From a virus: a stretch of DNA of 30,291 bases. Each line of letters opens with the position of its first letter. Position 1 is the stretch's first letter. The stretch covers positions 1 through 30,291 of the IMG/VR virus record IMGVR_UViG_3300029267_000360; one strand, 5' to 3'. A program made the position numbers and the translations under genes. This document shows, in pieces, positions 19,073 to 29,420 of this stretch. Below the pieces are notes generated by a model, which did not search any database, was not told the DNA's origin, and saw only the letters and a program-made list of their open reading frames with translations.

Positions 19073-19648
19073 ATGGGTGCTTCGACTGCAATTGCTGTAG
19101 CCCAAAAAGCCTGTGCGCTGATTGGTATGCAACCAATTACTTCGTTTAATGACGATTCCTCTGAGGGAATTGTGTTGAATGCCATCTACGATGAAATCGT
19201 AGAGTCGGAGTTAGCCTCGTTTCCTTGGCGTTTTGCTATGGCACAACGCACACTAAATCGGTTAGCGGCTACGCCAAGCGCACGGTGGACAGCCGCTTAC
19301 CAACTTCCAACGGACATCCTGATGGTTCGCGCTGTCACGGTGAACGATTACAACATCGAGTACGACCGCTACGATGACAACATCTATTGTGATGCTGGCA
19401 CGAATGATGTGGTGGTGCTGGATGGTATTTACCGGGCTGATGAAATTGATTGGCCCGCCTATTTCCGGCTTGGGATTGAGTATCGACTGGCCTCTGCGCT
19501 GGCTTCTGGGGTATCCATGCAGGCTGACATTGCGCAGCTAATGGAAGAAAAAGCTGAACTCCAGATTCGTAAAGCGCGCCACACGGACTCCGCATCTCAA
19601 ACAACCAGAAAGGTTAACCTGAACCGACTGACCAACGCGAGGCTGTAA
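19073..19648 (+). CDS. Tail tubular protein A (T7 gp11-like)
   Basis: A 191-residue protein (T7 gp11: 196) with AVAQKACALIGMQPITSF at the start, then IYDEIVESELASFPWRFAMA and RAVTVND, the standard order for tail tubular protein A or the gp4-type head-completion protein. It forms the ring below the portal that connects it to the nozzle. SD TTGGAG is 6 bases from the ATG, overlapping the foot of the terminator-like hairpin. Tail tubular protein B follows 3 bases after the stop. Confidence 0.92.
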   Translation: MGASTAIAVAQKACALIGMQPITSFNDDSSEGIVLNAIYDEIVESELASFPWRFAMAQRTLNRLAATPSARWTAAYQLPTDILMVRAVTVNDYNIEYDRYDDNIYCDAGTNDVVVLDGIYRADEIDWPAYFRLGIEYRLASALASGVSMQADIAQLMEEKAELQIRKARHTDSASQTTRKVNLNRLTNARL

Positions 19649-19651
19649 GCC

Positions 19652-21835
19652 ATGAGAAGGGTAAGAACCCTCCAGACCAACTTCTCGTCTGGGCAACTTG
19701 ATCCCTTGATGGCGGCTCGGTCGGATACCAAAGCCTATGGCAATGGTGTTGAAACCTTAACCAACTTCATGCAGCTAGTGCAGGGTGGCATTAAACGCCG
19801 CCCCGGTACTTTGTTACTCGCAGATATTGGCAAAGCGGTCCGCCTGTTTCCATTTATCTTTAACGAATCCCAGCTTTATATTGTTGCCCTGTCTGCGGGA
19901 GAAGCGCGGTTTTATAGCACGGCTGGTGCTTTGCTAGACACCGTAACTGGTTTTGATTGGGACGCAACAAACCTCTACGAACTGCGTTATACCCAGCGTA
20001 ACGATGTGTTAATCATTACGCACGAAGACTTCCCAATGACGGTCATTACCCGCACTGGGGCATCTTCATTTGCTGGCGCATATTTTGATTTCGATCAAGA
20101 TTTGTCGGGCGGAAAAATCTACGCCCCAATGTACAAGTTTGCTCGTGACGATGTGACGATCACGCCTAGCGGTCGTACTGGTAGCATCACATTAACAACA
20201 TCTGCTGCGGTTTGGAATTCTGACCATGTGGGTGCGCGTGTTGCTGTACACAATCGTCAGGTAGAAATTACTGGCTACACTTCCGCTACTGTTGTAACTG
20301 GCACTGTGCAGGAAGAATTGTTTGCAGACCAGCAATTAACAATTAGTTCTGGTGCTAGCTTCCAAGTTGGTGAGGTTGTTACTCAAACAGATTCGGAGGC
20401 TGAAGGTGAGGTTGTTGAAATTGGCGCAGGCTACATTCGTGTGGCAAACCTTAAAAAGGTTTTATTCAAGACTCAGGGTTCTGGGGACGCTACTGTGGGC
20501 GGACTTTCTGGTGCAGAAGGTCAAGTTACGGCGGTATCGACAGTTGGGCCGCTAGCTACTCGTGACTGGAACGAAGAAGTATTTAGTTACGCTAGGGGCT
20601 GGGCTAGATCCTGTTTGTTTCACGGCCAGCGTTTGTGGTTTGGTGGATCACGAGATTTGCCTGCCCACCTGTTTAGCTCGAAGGTGGCTAGCTTTTTTAA
20701 TTTTGATACTGGCGAGGCATTGGATGACGAAAGCATCCAAAGCCCAATTGCATCGGATCAGGTTAACAGTATTAACCATCTAGTTTCTGCCGGACACTTA
20801 CAGGTATTTACCGATCAGGCTGAGTTTTACTGCCCCGAATCTGAAAACTCTCCACTGGTTCCTTCCGATTTTAACATCCGCCGCCAGTCTTCTTATGGCA
20901 CTGGTGATGTTCGTCCTGTCGCATTTGACCGAGCCACGCTGTTTGTACAAAGCACTGGTAAGGTAATCCGAGAGTACAAGTGGGAAGAAATTGAGGGCGG
21001 CTATACGCCTAATGCAATTTCACTAATTGCTTCAAATCTTTTGGATTCTGATGGGATTATTGATTCTGCTGTAATTTACGGTCTTAAGAATCGCCCTGAA
21101 CAATATGCGTTTTTCTTGAATGCTGATGGAACACTAGCTGTTTATCATGCTGCTCGTAACGAACAGATTTCTAGTTGGTCCAAATGGGAAACTGATGGAC
21201 AGATTCTTGATCTTGTTGCTGTAGAAGGCGAATTGTTTATCTGTGTTAAACGCACAATTAACGGAACAACTAAGTATTTGTTAGAAAAGTTTAGCGAAGA
21301 TGTCACGCTAGATTGTTCTGGACAATTTACATCTGCTAGTTTGACAGACACATTTACTGGTGTTGGAATTTTTGGAACAGATACTGTCAATATTGTTGCG
21401 GATCACGGACAGTCTGGCGATGCTGACTTTAAGGCTAATGCCTTTAGTTTAGGTCAATATACGCTAGATGGAACTGGCTCAGTTACTCTTTCTGGTGGCT
21501 ACCAAACTTACAAAATTACAGTTGGGTTTAATTACGACTGTACCGTTAAGACCATGCCTGCTGACTATGCGGCAAATGACGGACAAATTACTGGTCTGCC
21601 AAAGAAAATTAGTACGGTTGATTTGATTCTAGATAGCACAATGGGCGTAGATGTTGAGGGAACAAACCTAATCCTGCGCCGCGTAACCAGCGACCTTTCT
21701 AAACCGCCAACACCAATTACAGGCCGTTCTCGATTCTATTTGCTAGGCTGGGATAAACTAGGTCAAATTCAAATTCAGTCCACAGTCCCGCTAGAATTTA
21801 CTCTGTTGGGTCTAATGATGGAGGTAGCGTTCTAA
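19652..21835 (+). CDS. Tail tubular protein B (T7 gp12-like nozzle)
   Basis: A 727-residue protein with the family's start (MRRVRTLQTNFSSGQLDPLM, AARSDTKAYGNGVETLTNFM, QGGIKRRPGTLLLADI), many beta strands, and motifs such as RSCLFHGQRLWFGGSRDLPA and SSYGTGDVRPVAF. Length is near T7 gp12 (794). It forms the hexameric nozzle carrying the fibres. The 5' half is GC-richer, and the region around 21000-21450 uses more A/T-ending codons, perhaps a less conserved domain. The stop overlaps the next ATG (TAATG). Confidence 0.93.
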   Translation: MRRVRTLQTNFSSGQLDPLMAARSDTKAYGNGVETLTNFMQLVQGGIKRRPGTLLLADIGKAVRLFPFIFNESQLYIVALSAGEARFYSTAGALLDTVTGFDWDATNLYELRYTQRNDVLIITHEDFPMTVITRTGASSFAGAYFDFDQDLSGGKIYAPMYKFARDDVTITPSGRTGSITLTTSAAVWNSDHVGARVAVHNRQVEITGYTSATVVTGTVQEELFADQQLTISSGASFQVGEVVTQTDSEAEGEVVEIGAGYIRVANLKKVLFKTQGSGDATVGGLSGAEGQVTAVSTVGPLATRDWNEEVFSYARGWARSCLFHGQRLWFGGSRDLPAHLFSSKVASFFNFDTGEALDDESIQSPIASDQVNSINHLVSAGHLQVFTDQAEFYCPESENSPLVPSDFNIRRQSSYGTGDVRPVAFDRATLFVQSTGKVIREYKWEEIEGGYTPNAISLIASNLLDSDGIIDSAVIYGLKNRPEQYAFFLNADGTLAVYHAARNEQISSWSKWETDGQILDLVAVEGELFICVKRTINGTTKYLLEKFSEDVTLDCSGQFTSASLTDTFTGVGIFGTDTVNIVADHGQSGDADFKANAFSLGQYTLDGTGSVTLSGGYQTYKITVGFNYDCTVKTMPADYAANDGQITGLPKKISTVDLILDSTMGVDVEGTNLILRRVTSDLSKPPTPITGRSRFYLLGWDKLGQIQIQSTVPLEFTLLGLMMEVAF

Positions 21836-22296
21836 TGGGTGTTCATGCCGCAATTGTTGCCAGTGTAGCTAGCGCAGGTATTGGCGCATACACAGCAATT
21901 CAGTCTGGCAAATATGCTCAGGCTGCTGCCGAAGCCGAGGCTCGTCAGTATGAAGAAGAACGCCGCATGGCTATCTTGCAGGCGCAGGAAGAAGCCAATG
22001 AGCGTAACCGTGAATTGCTGCGTACTCAGTCCGAAAACCTTGCGCTAGCTGCCGCCAAGATGGGTGTCGATCCTAATGAGTCGGCATCTTTCCTAGCATT
22101 AAAAGAATCTAATATTCAAGAAGCTGAGCGTGATGTTGGGGCTATTCGCTTGATGGGCGCAGCACAGGCAGAAAAATTTAAGCTAAGTGCGTGGAATGCC
22201 AAGATGTCTGGCAAAGCTGCCAAGACCGCATCTTATGGTCAGGCTGCTTCATCGCTGCTTGGTGGTTACAAAGACTACAAATACCTGAGTTCATAA
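21835..22296 (+). CDS. Internal virion protein (T7 gp14-like)
   Basis: A 153-residue protein with a small-residue, weakly hydrophobic N-terminus (HAAIVASVASAGIGAYTAIQ), a long Ala/Glu/Arg-rich helix (RQYEEERRMAILQAQEEANE) and a Ser/Gly/Lys C-terminus (ASSLLGGYKDY). It corresponds in place and architecture to T7 gp14, the internal core protein ejected into the outer membrane at infection (gp14: 196 residues). It follows tail tubular protein B by a TAATG overlap and precedes two large ejection proteins. Confidence 0.85.
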   Translation: MGVHAAIVASVASAGIGAYTAIQSGKYAQAAAEAEARQYEEERRMAILQAQEEANERNRELLRTQSENLALAAAKMGVDPNESASFLALKESNIQEAERDVGAIRLMGAAQAEKFKLSAWNAKMSGKAAKTASYGQAASSLLGGYKDYKYLSS

Positions 22297-22297
22297 C

Positions 22298-25200
22298 ATG
22301 GCAAAGCTGAAACGCGAAACACGCACTGAAACTGTCAAGCCAATCGGCATCGTACAGATGTCTGGTATGCGTGATGTTGCAAAAGGTTTAATGGAAACTT
22401 CTAAGACAGCCCAAGAGTTTCAGCAGTTCTTTACTTCGTATGGCGCAGAGAAGCTAAAGAAAAAGGCACAAGAAGATGCGTCTTCTATGCCAAGCCAGAA
22501 ACAACGCCGTGCTTTGTTGGATGAAAAGAATCAGTACATTCCTGATTCGGATGGCAATCCAGTAGAGGCTGAGTTTTACACGCCAATCGAGGATCGTGAT
22601 GTTGGTCCTTTTGGTTCTGCGTACAACGAGTCGTGGAATAAAGCTATTTCCCAAAGAAACCTGAATGCTGCTCGCGAAACTGCTACTCGTGCATTAAGCA
22701 ACTTTGAAGCTGAGCGTTTGCAGGATTTGGATTACAAGCGTTTTGAAGCGCAGTCAGAAGCCTACATTCGACAGACTGTTAATGATTTGCCGGGACCGTT
22801 GCGCGGTCTTGTTGAGGAAGACTTGCGCACTAGGCAGAACGGCATATTTATTAACCTGCAACAGCAGAATCGTGATCGAACTTTTAGGCAAAACGATGCG
22901 CTGCGCCAGACCCTTATTACTCAGGGCACAGACAGACTTGTTAATAAAATATCTCAGTTTGGCTCAACTGATCCGGGTGCGTTAAAAGAAGCTGGCAAGC
23001 TTGTTGATTTGCAGAATCAACGGCTAAGCCTAAATCAGATTAACCAAAAACAATTTAATCTTGAGGTTGCGGCCATTGCAAACAAGTTTGCTGATGGTGC
23101 TGTAATTGGTCAGATCCAGTCTGGATTCCGTAGCGGTGACATCGAGCAAAGCCTTGCTGCGTCACAGGCTATATCTGGACAGATTATTGCTGGCGACTTT
23201 CAGGTTGATGTTGCCGAATATGATGCTGCTACCAAGACTTTTGTTCCTGTTCGCAAGTCAATTGCAGAGGTTATTCCTGACCTTGGTGAACGCCAAACCT
23301 TGGCTGGTCAGGCATACGAGATTGCGTACAGCAAGTACATTGCAATCAAAAACACCAATGCTGCTGCTGTTACCGCATTAACAAATGACTTGACCATGTT
23401 GGAAAACATGGCTACGCAGGCATCTATTTCTGGTGACTACGATCAGTTAATTAGTGCCAGAGATCGTGCGCGTCAGATTCAAGAAAAAGCTGAGTCACTT
23501 GATCCGCAGGTTCGTCAGGGTTTTATTCAAGAGGCTTTGAAAAGCTACCAGAATATTCAAAGTCGCGTGACGATGACTAACGAAGAACAAGAATTGCTGC
23601 TTGCTGCAACTCGTGCAGAGCAGATTCTTGGGTCAGAAGTTATTGCACAGATTGCAGACTTTAGACTTGACGATATGAAAAGCCGCGAGGAATACATTGC
23701 GTATGGCTCGCTGGAAGATCGCGTAGCTTTCTTGAAAGGTCAAACAAAAATTCTGGAAGATGCGTACACCGCATTAACAAAAGAAAAGCCGGGTCAGGCT
23801 GACTTTTTTGAATTGGTGCGGACGAATACCGGATCAACTGATCCTGCAAAAAATACCAGAGAGTACGCACAGCTTTTCTTTGACCAGCAGTTTCCAGATA
23901 ACAACTGGTCTGAACAAGATTTTACTGTGTCAACTCAAAGAGCAACACCGTACTATCAAATGGGCATTGTGTTGCCCGGATTGGTAACAGAATTAAAGGA
24001 TGCCATTGTTGGCGTAGAGCAGAGTCCAGAACGCTTGCAGCGGGCGATGAAAGTTTTTCAGGCAATAGACATCTATAAAAATTACTTGACTAACGATAAT
24101 CTAAAGAAACAAATGGGTGACGAGGCATATCGCACCTACAAGTACATTCGTAACAAGATTGATGTTGCAGGCCAATTCCCGACTGACGCTAAGTTCTTGC
24201 AAGACATCAAGACTGTATTTAGCGGCGAAAAAGTCATGTCCTACAAGGATCTTGACCGTGATTCGCAGCAAGGAATTGTTGAAGGATTAAATGCGGAACT
24301 TGATCGTTCTTTTTTCCAAGGTGAAATATTTTTAAGCCAAGGCGATATTTCATACTTTGAAGACTTGCCACAATTACCGCCGCGTATGCGTGACCAACAC
24401 CAGACAATTGCTTTAGAAGAATATGAACAAATTGGTGGCGATTCTAAAAGTGCTGGCAAAGAAGCATCGCAAACTGCTTTGGAGCGTATAACTCAAAAGC
24501 AGTGGGCATACGATGATGTGACAATGGTAGACTCATACCGCAAGTGGGTTGAGTTTCCTGCGCAAAAACAATATCCGCAATTGTCATTGCCTAGTATTAA
24601 GGCACTTGTTCGCGACAAGCTGGTTTCATCCCGTGCTGATGCAGAAAAGTATCACTTTCTTGAAAAAGGATACGGCGCTGGTACTACGCCTGGTGAAACA
24701 AAAACAGAGGTTAAGTTGCAGGTAAGCCGACTGGACAACAACAATCAGCCAATCTACAAACTGGTATCACGGAATCGTGATCTTGATCCAGAAATGCCGG
24801 ATGCAGACATCTACATTGATATGTTTGACGACAATGGAAACCTGATCGAAGTAGATTTCCGCGAAACGAATTATCAGTTGCAGCGGGTTAGAAGCAATAT
24901 TATTGCCGTTGACCGTGAAATTGAGCGTCTAAATAACAAGTCCAAGATTCGGGCTTTGGGTGATGCCGCAGAAGTAGATCAAACTGCGCAAGACATTGGT
25001 GCGCTGCGTTACATTCGTAATGCTATGACTTACTACCCAGAGAATGTTCTGGGCTTGTACGATAAGGGAATTGACCTACAGCCCGTTGACATCAAGTTCC
25101 ACGATACTGCTCCGCTTGGTCAAAATATGAAGATCATGCGTATAGGCGCAGAACGGTATGTTGAAGAAACCGGATGTCCTCCGGGCTTTGTTAACAACGG

Positions 25201-25339
25201 CACTGGTTGCGTATTGGAAATAAAGCCAACAGTACGACTTGAAGATTTGCCTGACCTTGATCCAACAACCTTTGCGCCACGAGAAGGTGCTAATGTTGTC
25301 GTTGATCCAAACATGATGGTTGAGGTTCCAAATGGCTGA
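22298..25339 (+). CDS. Large internal virion protein (T7 gp15 position)
   Basis: A 1013-residue, mostly helical protein, Gln- and charge-rich, in the position of T7 gp15 (747 residues) between gp14-like and gp16-like genes. It likely belongs to the ejected core that spans the periplasm. No enzymatic motif is seen. Its only distinctive part is the C-terminus: two cysteines in CPPGFVNNGTGC (about residues 960-971), then an acidic/proline tail (LEDLPDLDPTTFAP), which looks like an anchoring or cross-linking element. SD is weak. The 3' end overlaps the next gene by 8 bases. Confidence 0.85.
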   Translation: MAKLKRETRTETVKPIGIVQMSGMRDVAKGLMETSKTAQEFQQFFTSYGAEKLKKKAQEDASSMPSQKQRRALLDEKNQYIPDSDGNPVEAEFYTPIEDRDVGPFGSAYNESWNKAISQRNLNAARETATRALSNFEAERLQDLDYKRFEAQSEAYIRQTVNDLPGPLRGLVEEDLRTRQNGIFINLQQQNRDRTFRQNDALRQTLITQGTDRLVNKISQFGSTDPGALKEAGKLVDLQNQRLSLNQINQKQFNLEVAAIANKFADGAVIGQIQSGFRSGDIEQSLAASQAISGQIIAGDFQVDVAEYDAATKTFVPVRKSIAEVIPDLGERQTLAGQAYEIAYSKYIAIKNTNAAAVTALTNDLTMLENMATQASISGDYDQLISARDRARQIQEKAESLDPQVRQGFIQEALKSYQNIQSRVTMTNEEQELLLAATRAEQILGSEVIAQIADFRLDDMKSREEYIAYGSLEDRVAFLKGQTKILEDAYTALTKEKPGQADFFELVRTNTGSTDPAKNTREYAQLFFDQQFPDNNWSEQDFTVSTQRATPYYQMGIVLPGLVTELKDAIVGVEQSPERLQRAMKVFQAIDIYKNYLTNDNLKKQMGDEAYRTYKYIRNKIDVAGQFPTDAKFLQDIKTVFSGEKVMSYKDLDRDSQQGIVEGLNAELDRSFFQGEIFLSQGDISYFEDLPQLPPRMRDQHQTIALEEYEQIGGDSKSAGKEASQTALERITQKQWAYDDVTMVDSYRKWVEFPAQKQYPQLSLPSIKALVRDKLVSSRADAEKYHFLEKGYGAGTTPGETKTEVKLQVSRLDNNNQPIYKLVSRNRDLDPEMPDADIYIDMFDDNGNLIEVDFRETNYQLQRVRSNIIAVDREIERLNNKSKIRALGDAAEVDQTAQDIGALRYIRNAMTYYPENVLGLYDKGIDLQPVDIKFHDTAPLGQNMKIMRIGAERYVEETGCPPGFVNNGTGCVLEIKPTVRLEDLPDLDPTTFAPREGANVVVDPNMMVEVPNG

Positions 25340-28300
25340 TCCAAAAGATCCAACACAGACTATTCCGGGATTTTATGCACCCGGACAGGAACGCCGCATT
25401 GGTGGTGTTTCTGGTCAGTGGAGCGCGATGGATAACCTGACGCGCTCTTTTTACTTGGATACTTGGGTGGGCCAGTCTGCAATGGCCGCCACTTCTTATG
25501 CGCAGGCCATTAACGAAAAAGGCAAGTTTGTAGATGACAAAAACTACAATCCGCTTGCAGACCCTGAAAATGAGGGTTATGAGCAATATGTTTTAGATTC
25601 TCATTCCAGCGCAGAATCCTACTACCTGCGTACTCTGGCCCGCCGCAACAACAACCTGCGCAGGGAACTAGAAGTAGGCGGTGCTGGCCCTACTCGATTT
25701 CTGTCTCAGTTTGCGGACCCAGTAACTTACCTGCCAATCCCGCTAGCCAAGGGCATTGGCTTTGTCCGTGGTGCGCAAAAGAGTTTTGGTCCGGTTGCAG
25801 CCAGCATTACGGCATCCGAAGGGTTGCGTCATTCAATTGACCCGACATCGACCCCTGAGGAAACGATGATCGGCATTACCTTTGGAACGATGTTTGGTAC
25901 GGCTTTAGGCGGCGCAGCAGGCTCTCTAGGCCGTTCTAGCAAATATGCGGGGTATGAACCCAAGACCGTGCTAGATCGCATGGGAGAGCGTTACAGACAG
26001 CTTCTTGAGAATTCTGATGGTCCTGCCGGTCAACCCAAGACTTTTGAGGAAGCTGCAAACGAACTAAACAATACCGCAGCAAGCCAAGGATTCCGGTTTG
26101 TTAATGACCCCGAGGCTCCCGGCAACACTGTTGTTAACAGGGAAGCGGGTGAGATTCGTGTTAATGAAGAGCGAATTCGTGCAGAGTACAAATCCGGCAA
26201 ATTGTTGCAGGGTGTGATGGCTCGTTTGGGTGAGCGTTCGGCAACTACATTCAGCAATCTTGATATGGATAAGCTGAAAAAGTGGTTTGACGAAAATGGC
26301 GGCGAAGATCGTTATGTCCAGTTTATGCTGGAGCGCGAACTGGGTCGCCAAAAAGTCTTTGCCAAAGACCCTAATGCTCCTGCGCTAGATGCGATGGGTG
26401 AGTCAATTCTTGAGCGGTCAATCTTTGAAAACGCTCTTCGTAAATCTGGGGCGCGTGTTACTGATGTGCTGGAGGTCGGAGTTCCAAAGGAAATCCTAGA
26501 GCGCCAGCGCATGGCGGAAGAACGCCTAAAAGTAACCGAAGATGAGATTGCTCGAATCAAGGGAGAAAAATTTGATAAGCAGGCTAAAGCCGCTGAGTTG
26601 CGCCGCAAAGCAGATGAAGCACCAGAGTTTCGTGCTGATGGCCGCAAGAACAATGCGCGTACTAATTGGCTAAACCAAGCGGACAAACTGGATCAAGAGG
26701 CTGCAAAGCTAGACGAGTCTATTGCTACGGCTCAAGAAAAGCAGGTTGGTCAGCGTAATGACTTAGACAGCATTAACACCAAGATTGATGATCTAGGACA
26801 GATTGACGACATCGAACTGATGGCATTGGCCTCTACTGGCATTGGCTTAGAAAAGGTTAAGTGGCAACAGCTTCCTTGGTATGCGATGAACAACACGAAA
26901 TTTCGTGAATTGTCTCCACGGCTTGCAAAAGAATTTATCCAAATGGCTTGGCAGCTAGCAGGCTCACCGGGCTTGCGTACCGTTGGGGCCAAGTACGGCA
27001 TTGCTATGGATGTATCCGTAGAAATGCTGGCAAAGCAATGGATGGGCAGACTTCGCAGTAATGTTGACAATACTCGCAAGATTTATATGCGGTATCTCAA
27101 GGATGTCGAAGCAACCAGAGGGCAGGGTTACTTAGAAGTATTCAAACAAAATATGCCGTTTATTGGTAAAACACCTCAGGATGGCAGAATGTCTTGGAGC
27201 GACTTTAAGGAAAGCGTTTCTAAGGCAATGTTCAACAATGATGCGCCTACCGACAATCCGTTTGTGGATGAAGCAGTCCGTGGCTGGCGCACTTTGTTTG
27301 ACGAGTTTGAAAAGGCTGGCAAGGAACTAAATGTTTTCCAGTCAGTTCGCGTGGCACAGCGTAACTTTGACAAAGCTTCTGCTCGTGTTGACACCCTGAT
27401 GAAAGGTCAGGCTAAGCCGAAAGAACTAGAGATTGCCCTGCGTAATCTTGATGAAGCAGAACAGGCATTAGAAATGGCAAAAGCCATTGGCGACACCGAA
27501 GGAAAGAGGTATTTCCATGTGATGTGGCGAGCCGATCTTGTTCAGAAGAATCGTGAGGTTTTGCGTCAAAAGCTGACTGCCCACTTTATGCAGCAGTCTG
27601 GCCGTTACATTAACGGCAAATATGTTGCGTTTGATAATAGCCCGGTTGCGATTGCCGCTCGTGTCGATGAAGCCATCGTTAACATCGAAAAGGCTTCGAC
27701 CTTTAACGATGGCATTGGTTTGATTAACAAGGGTGACAAGGTAGCGATTGCCAAGAATCGCATTGAAAAATACCGCGAAGAAATCAAGGTTCGTGGGGAT
27801 CAGGAATTTGCTGACGGTCTTACGATTCGTGAGGTACGCGAGAAGCAAATTGAATTGATCGAGCGTGATCTTGAGGCTGGCAATGTTGCGGGTCTTGGTG
27901 GCCCTTCTCCTGTCATATCAAGAAAACTTGATATTGACCACAGCCAGTACACCGAATTTATGGAACTGGACATTGAAACCGTGGCGCACCACTACACGAT
28001 GCGCATGGGTCCAGTGGTGGAAATGGCCCGCAAGTTTGGTGATTACAGAATTGACAACAAGTTGTCGATGCTGCGCCAGATGATTGACGAGGAAATTGCC
28101 GCTAACCCAGCTAATGCCGATGCAATCCGCGCAGAAGGCGAAAAGATGATCGAGGCTGCCGAAACCCTGCGTGACAAGGTTCTTGGCGTATATGGCATTC
28201 CTGAGAATCCTGATGCTCTGCATGAGCGCGCACTGGCGTTTGGCCGCACATGGAACACTTTGTCTTTTATGGGTGGTGCTGCTCAGATTGCTACGGTCGA

Positions 28301-29417
28301 TGCAGGCAAGGTTGTAATGAGCGAAGGATTTACTCGCTCATTTGGTGGCTTGCTTAAAAACATTACTGACCGTTTAGAAAAAGGTCCAAAGAGCGATTGG
28401 TACATTGCTGGCAAAGAAGTAGAAATGGCTGGCGAGGCTTTGGATACCGTGTTTGCTGCTCGAATCCAGCAGATTTATGACATCGGTGGTGGCTACCACA
28501 ACATGACTGCCGTAGAAAGATGGGCGCAGCAACAGACTGGACCGTTCTTTTTCTTGAATGGCCTGTCGCTGTGGACAGATACCATGAAGCGGTTTTCTGG
28601 GTCGATGATTCAGTCCCGCATGATCGAGGATTCTGTAGCTTGGGCGGCTGGCAAGCTGCCTCAGGACAGAATTGAAAAGCTGGCTGCGGCTGGAATCAGC
28701 GAGTCTTGGGCCAAGCGGTTTGCTCGTCAGTGGACAGAAGCAGGCTCTCAGAAAGGCGACAGCTTATTTTTAGCCAATACCGAAGGCTGGACAGATCGAG
28801 AGGCTGTTAACAGATTCCGGGCAATTCTAGCCAGCGAAGTTAATGTGGCCGTAATTACGCCGGGTGCTGCGGACAAGTTCAACTTTATGTCTGGGGCTGT
28901 TGGCAAAACCATGATGCAGTATCGCTCATTTGGTTTAGCGGCAACTCAGCGAGTGTTAATGAGCGGCTTGCAGGCTCGTGATCGGTCTGCCCTTTTGGGT
29001 GCGTTGAGCATGGTGGCACTGGCTGCAATCGTAGATTCGGCTCGCCGCCCTGATTATATTGACCTAGATATGAGCGAGATAATGTTCCGCTCCGTAGAAA
29101 CTTCTGGGGTGCTGGGCATTTTTTCGGACATTAACAGCGCACTAGAAATTGCGTCTGGAAACCAATTTGGTTTGCGTCCGATGCTTGGATTTAATCCACT
29201 AATTAAGGATACTAACTGGGCATCGAGGACTGGCGCGGTTGCTGGCGCGGCTCCATCGCAATTCTTACAGCTTTTATATGCTGTAAGCGACCCTGATGCT
29301 ACAGCGTCAGAGCAGGCGAGAGCCTATAGGTATGCGCTGCCACTCAATAATGTTGTGTGGTGGGATGATATTGTAACAAGGCAGCAGCGTGGGCTTGCTG
29401 AAACGCTTGAGGATTAA
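25332..29417 (+). CDS. Very large internal virion protein (T7 gp16 position)
   Basis: A 1361-residue protein, close to T7 gp16 in length (1318). It has an early region with EYSKAG-like small-residue helices, long charged coiled-coil stretches (about 390-480, e.g. RQRMAEERLKVTEDEIARIK), and a C-terminal third with amphipathic and hydrophobic helices. No SLT-type motif (ESxxNP/GLMQ/AYNxG) is visible, unlike T7 gp16. ATG 25332 has GAGG 6 bases upstream; TTG 25320 is in frame but has no SD. Expected role: DNA-ejection channel across the inner membrane. Confidence 0.85.
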   Translation: MADPKDPTQTIPGFYAPGQERRIGGVSGQWSAMDNLTRSFYLDTWVGQSAMAATSYAQAINEKGKFVDDKNYNPLADPENEGYEQYVLDSHSSAESYYLRTLARRNNNLRRELEVGGAGPTRFLSQFADPVTYLPIPLAKGIGFVRGAQKSFGPVAASITASEGLRHSIDPTSTPEETMIGITFGTMFGTALGGAAGSLGRSSKYAGYEPKTVLDRMGERYRQLLENSDGPAGQPKTFEEAANELNNTAASQGFRFVNDPEAPGNTVVNREAGEIRVNEERIRAEYKSGKLLQGVMARLGERSATTFSNLDMDKLKKWFDENGGEDRYVQFMLERELGRQKVFAKDPNAPALDAMGESILERSIFENALRKSGARVTDVLEVGVPKEILERQRMAEERLKVTEDEIARIKGEKFDKQAKAAELRRKADEAPEFRADGRKNNARTNWLNQADKLDQEAAKLDESIATAQEKQVGQRNDLDSINTKIDDLGQIDDIELMALASTGIGLEKVKWQQLPWYAMNNTKFRELSPRLAKEFIQMAWQLAGSPGLRTVGAKYGIAMDVSVEMLAKQWMGRLRSNVDNTRKIYMRYLKDVEATRGQGYLEVFKQNMPFIGKTPQDGRMSWSDFKESVSKAMFNNDAPTDNPFVDEAVRGWRTLFDEFEKAGKELNVFQSVRVAQRNFDKASARVDTLMKGQAKPKELEIALRNLDEAEQALEMAKAIGDTEGKRYFHVMWRADLVQKNREVLRQKLTAHFMQQSGRYINGKYVAFDNSPVAIAARVDEAIVNIEKASTFNDGIGLINKGDKVAIAKNRIEKYREEIKVRGDQEFADGLTIREVREKQIELIERDLEAGNVAGLGGPSPVISRKLDIDHSQYTEFMELDIETVAHHYTMRMGPVVEMARKFGDYRIDNKLSMLRQMIDEEIAANPANADAIRAEGEKMIEAAETLRDKVLGVYGIPENPDALHERALAFGRTWNTLSFMGGAAQIATVDAGKVVMSEGFTRSFGGLLKNITDRLEKGPKSDWYIAGKEVEMAGEALDTVFAARIQQIYDIGGGYHNMTAVERWAQQQTGPFFFLNGLSLWTDTMKRFSGSMIQSRMIEDSVAWAAGKLPQDRIEKLAAAGISESWAKRFARQWTEAGSQKGDSLFLANTEGWTDREAVNRFRAILASEVNVAVITPGAADKFNFMSGAVGKTMMQYRSFGLAATQRVLMSGLQARDRSALLGALSMVALAAIVDSARRPDYIDLDMSEIMFRSVETSGVLGIFSDINSALEIASGNQFGLRPMLGFNPLIKDTNWASRTGAVAGAAPSQFLQLLYAVSDPDATASEQARAYRYALPLNNVVWWDDIVTRQQRGLAETLED

Positions 29418-29420
29418 CAA

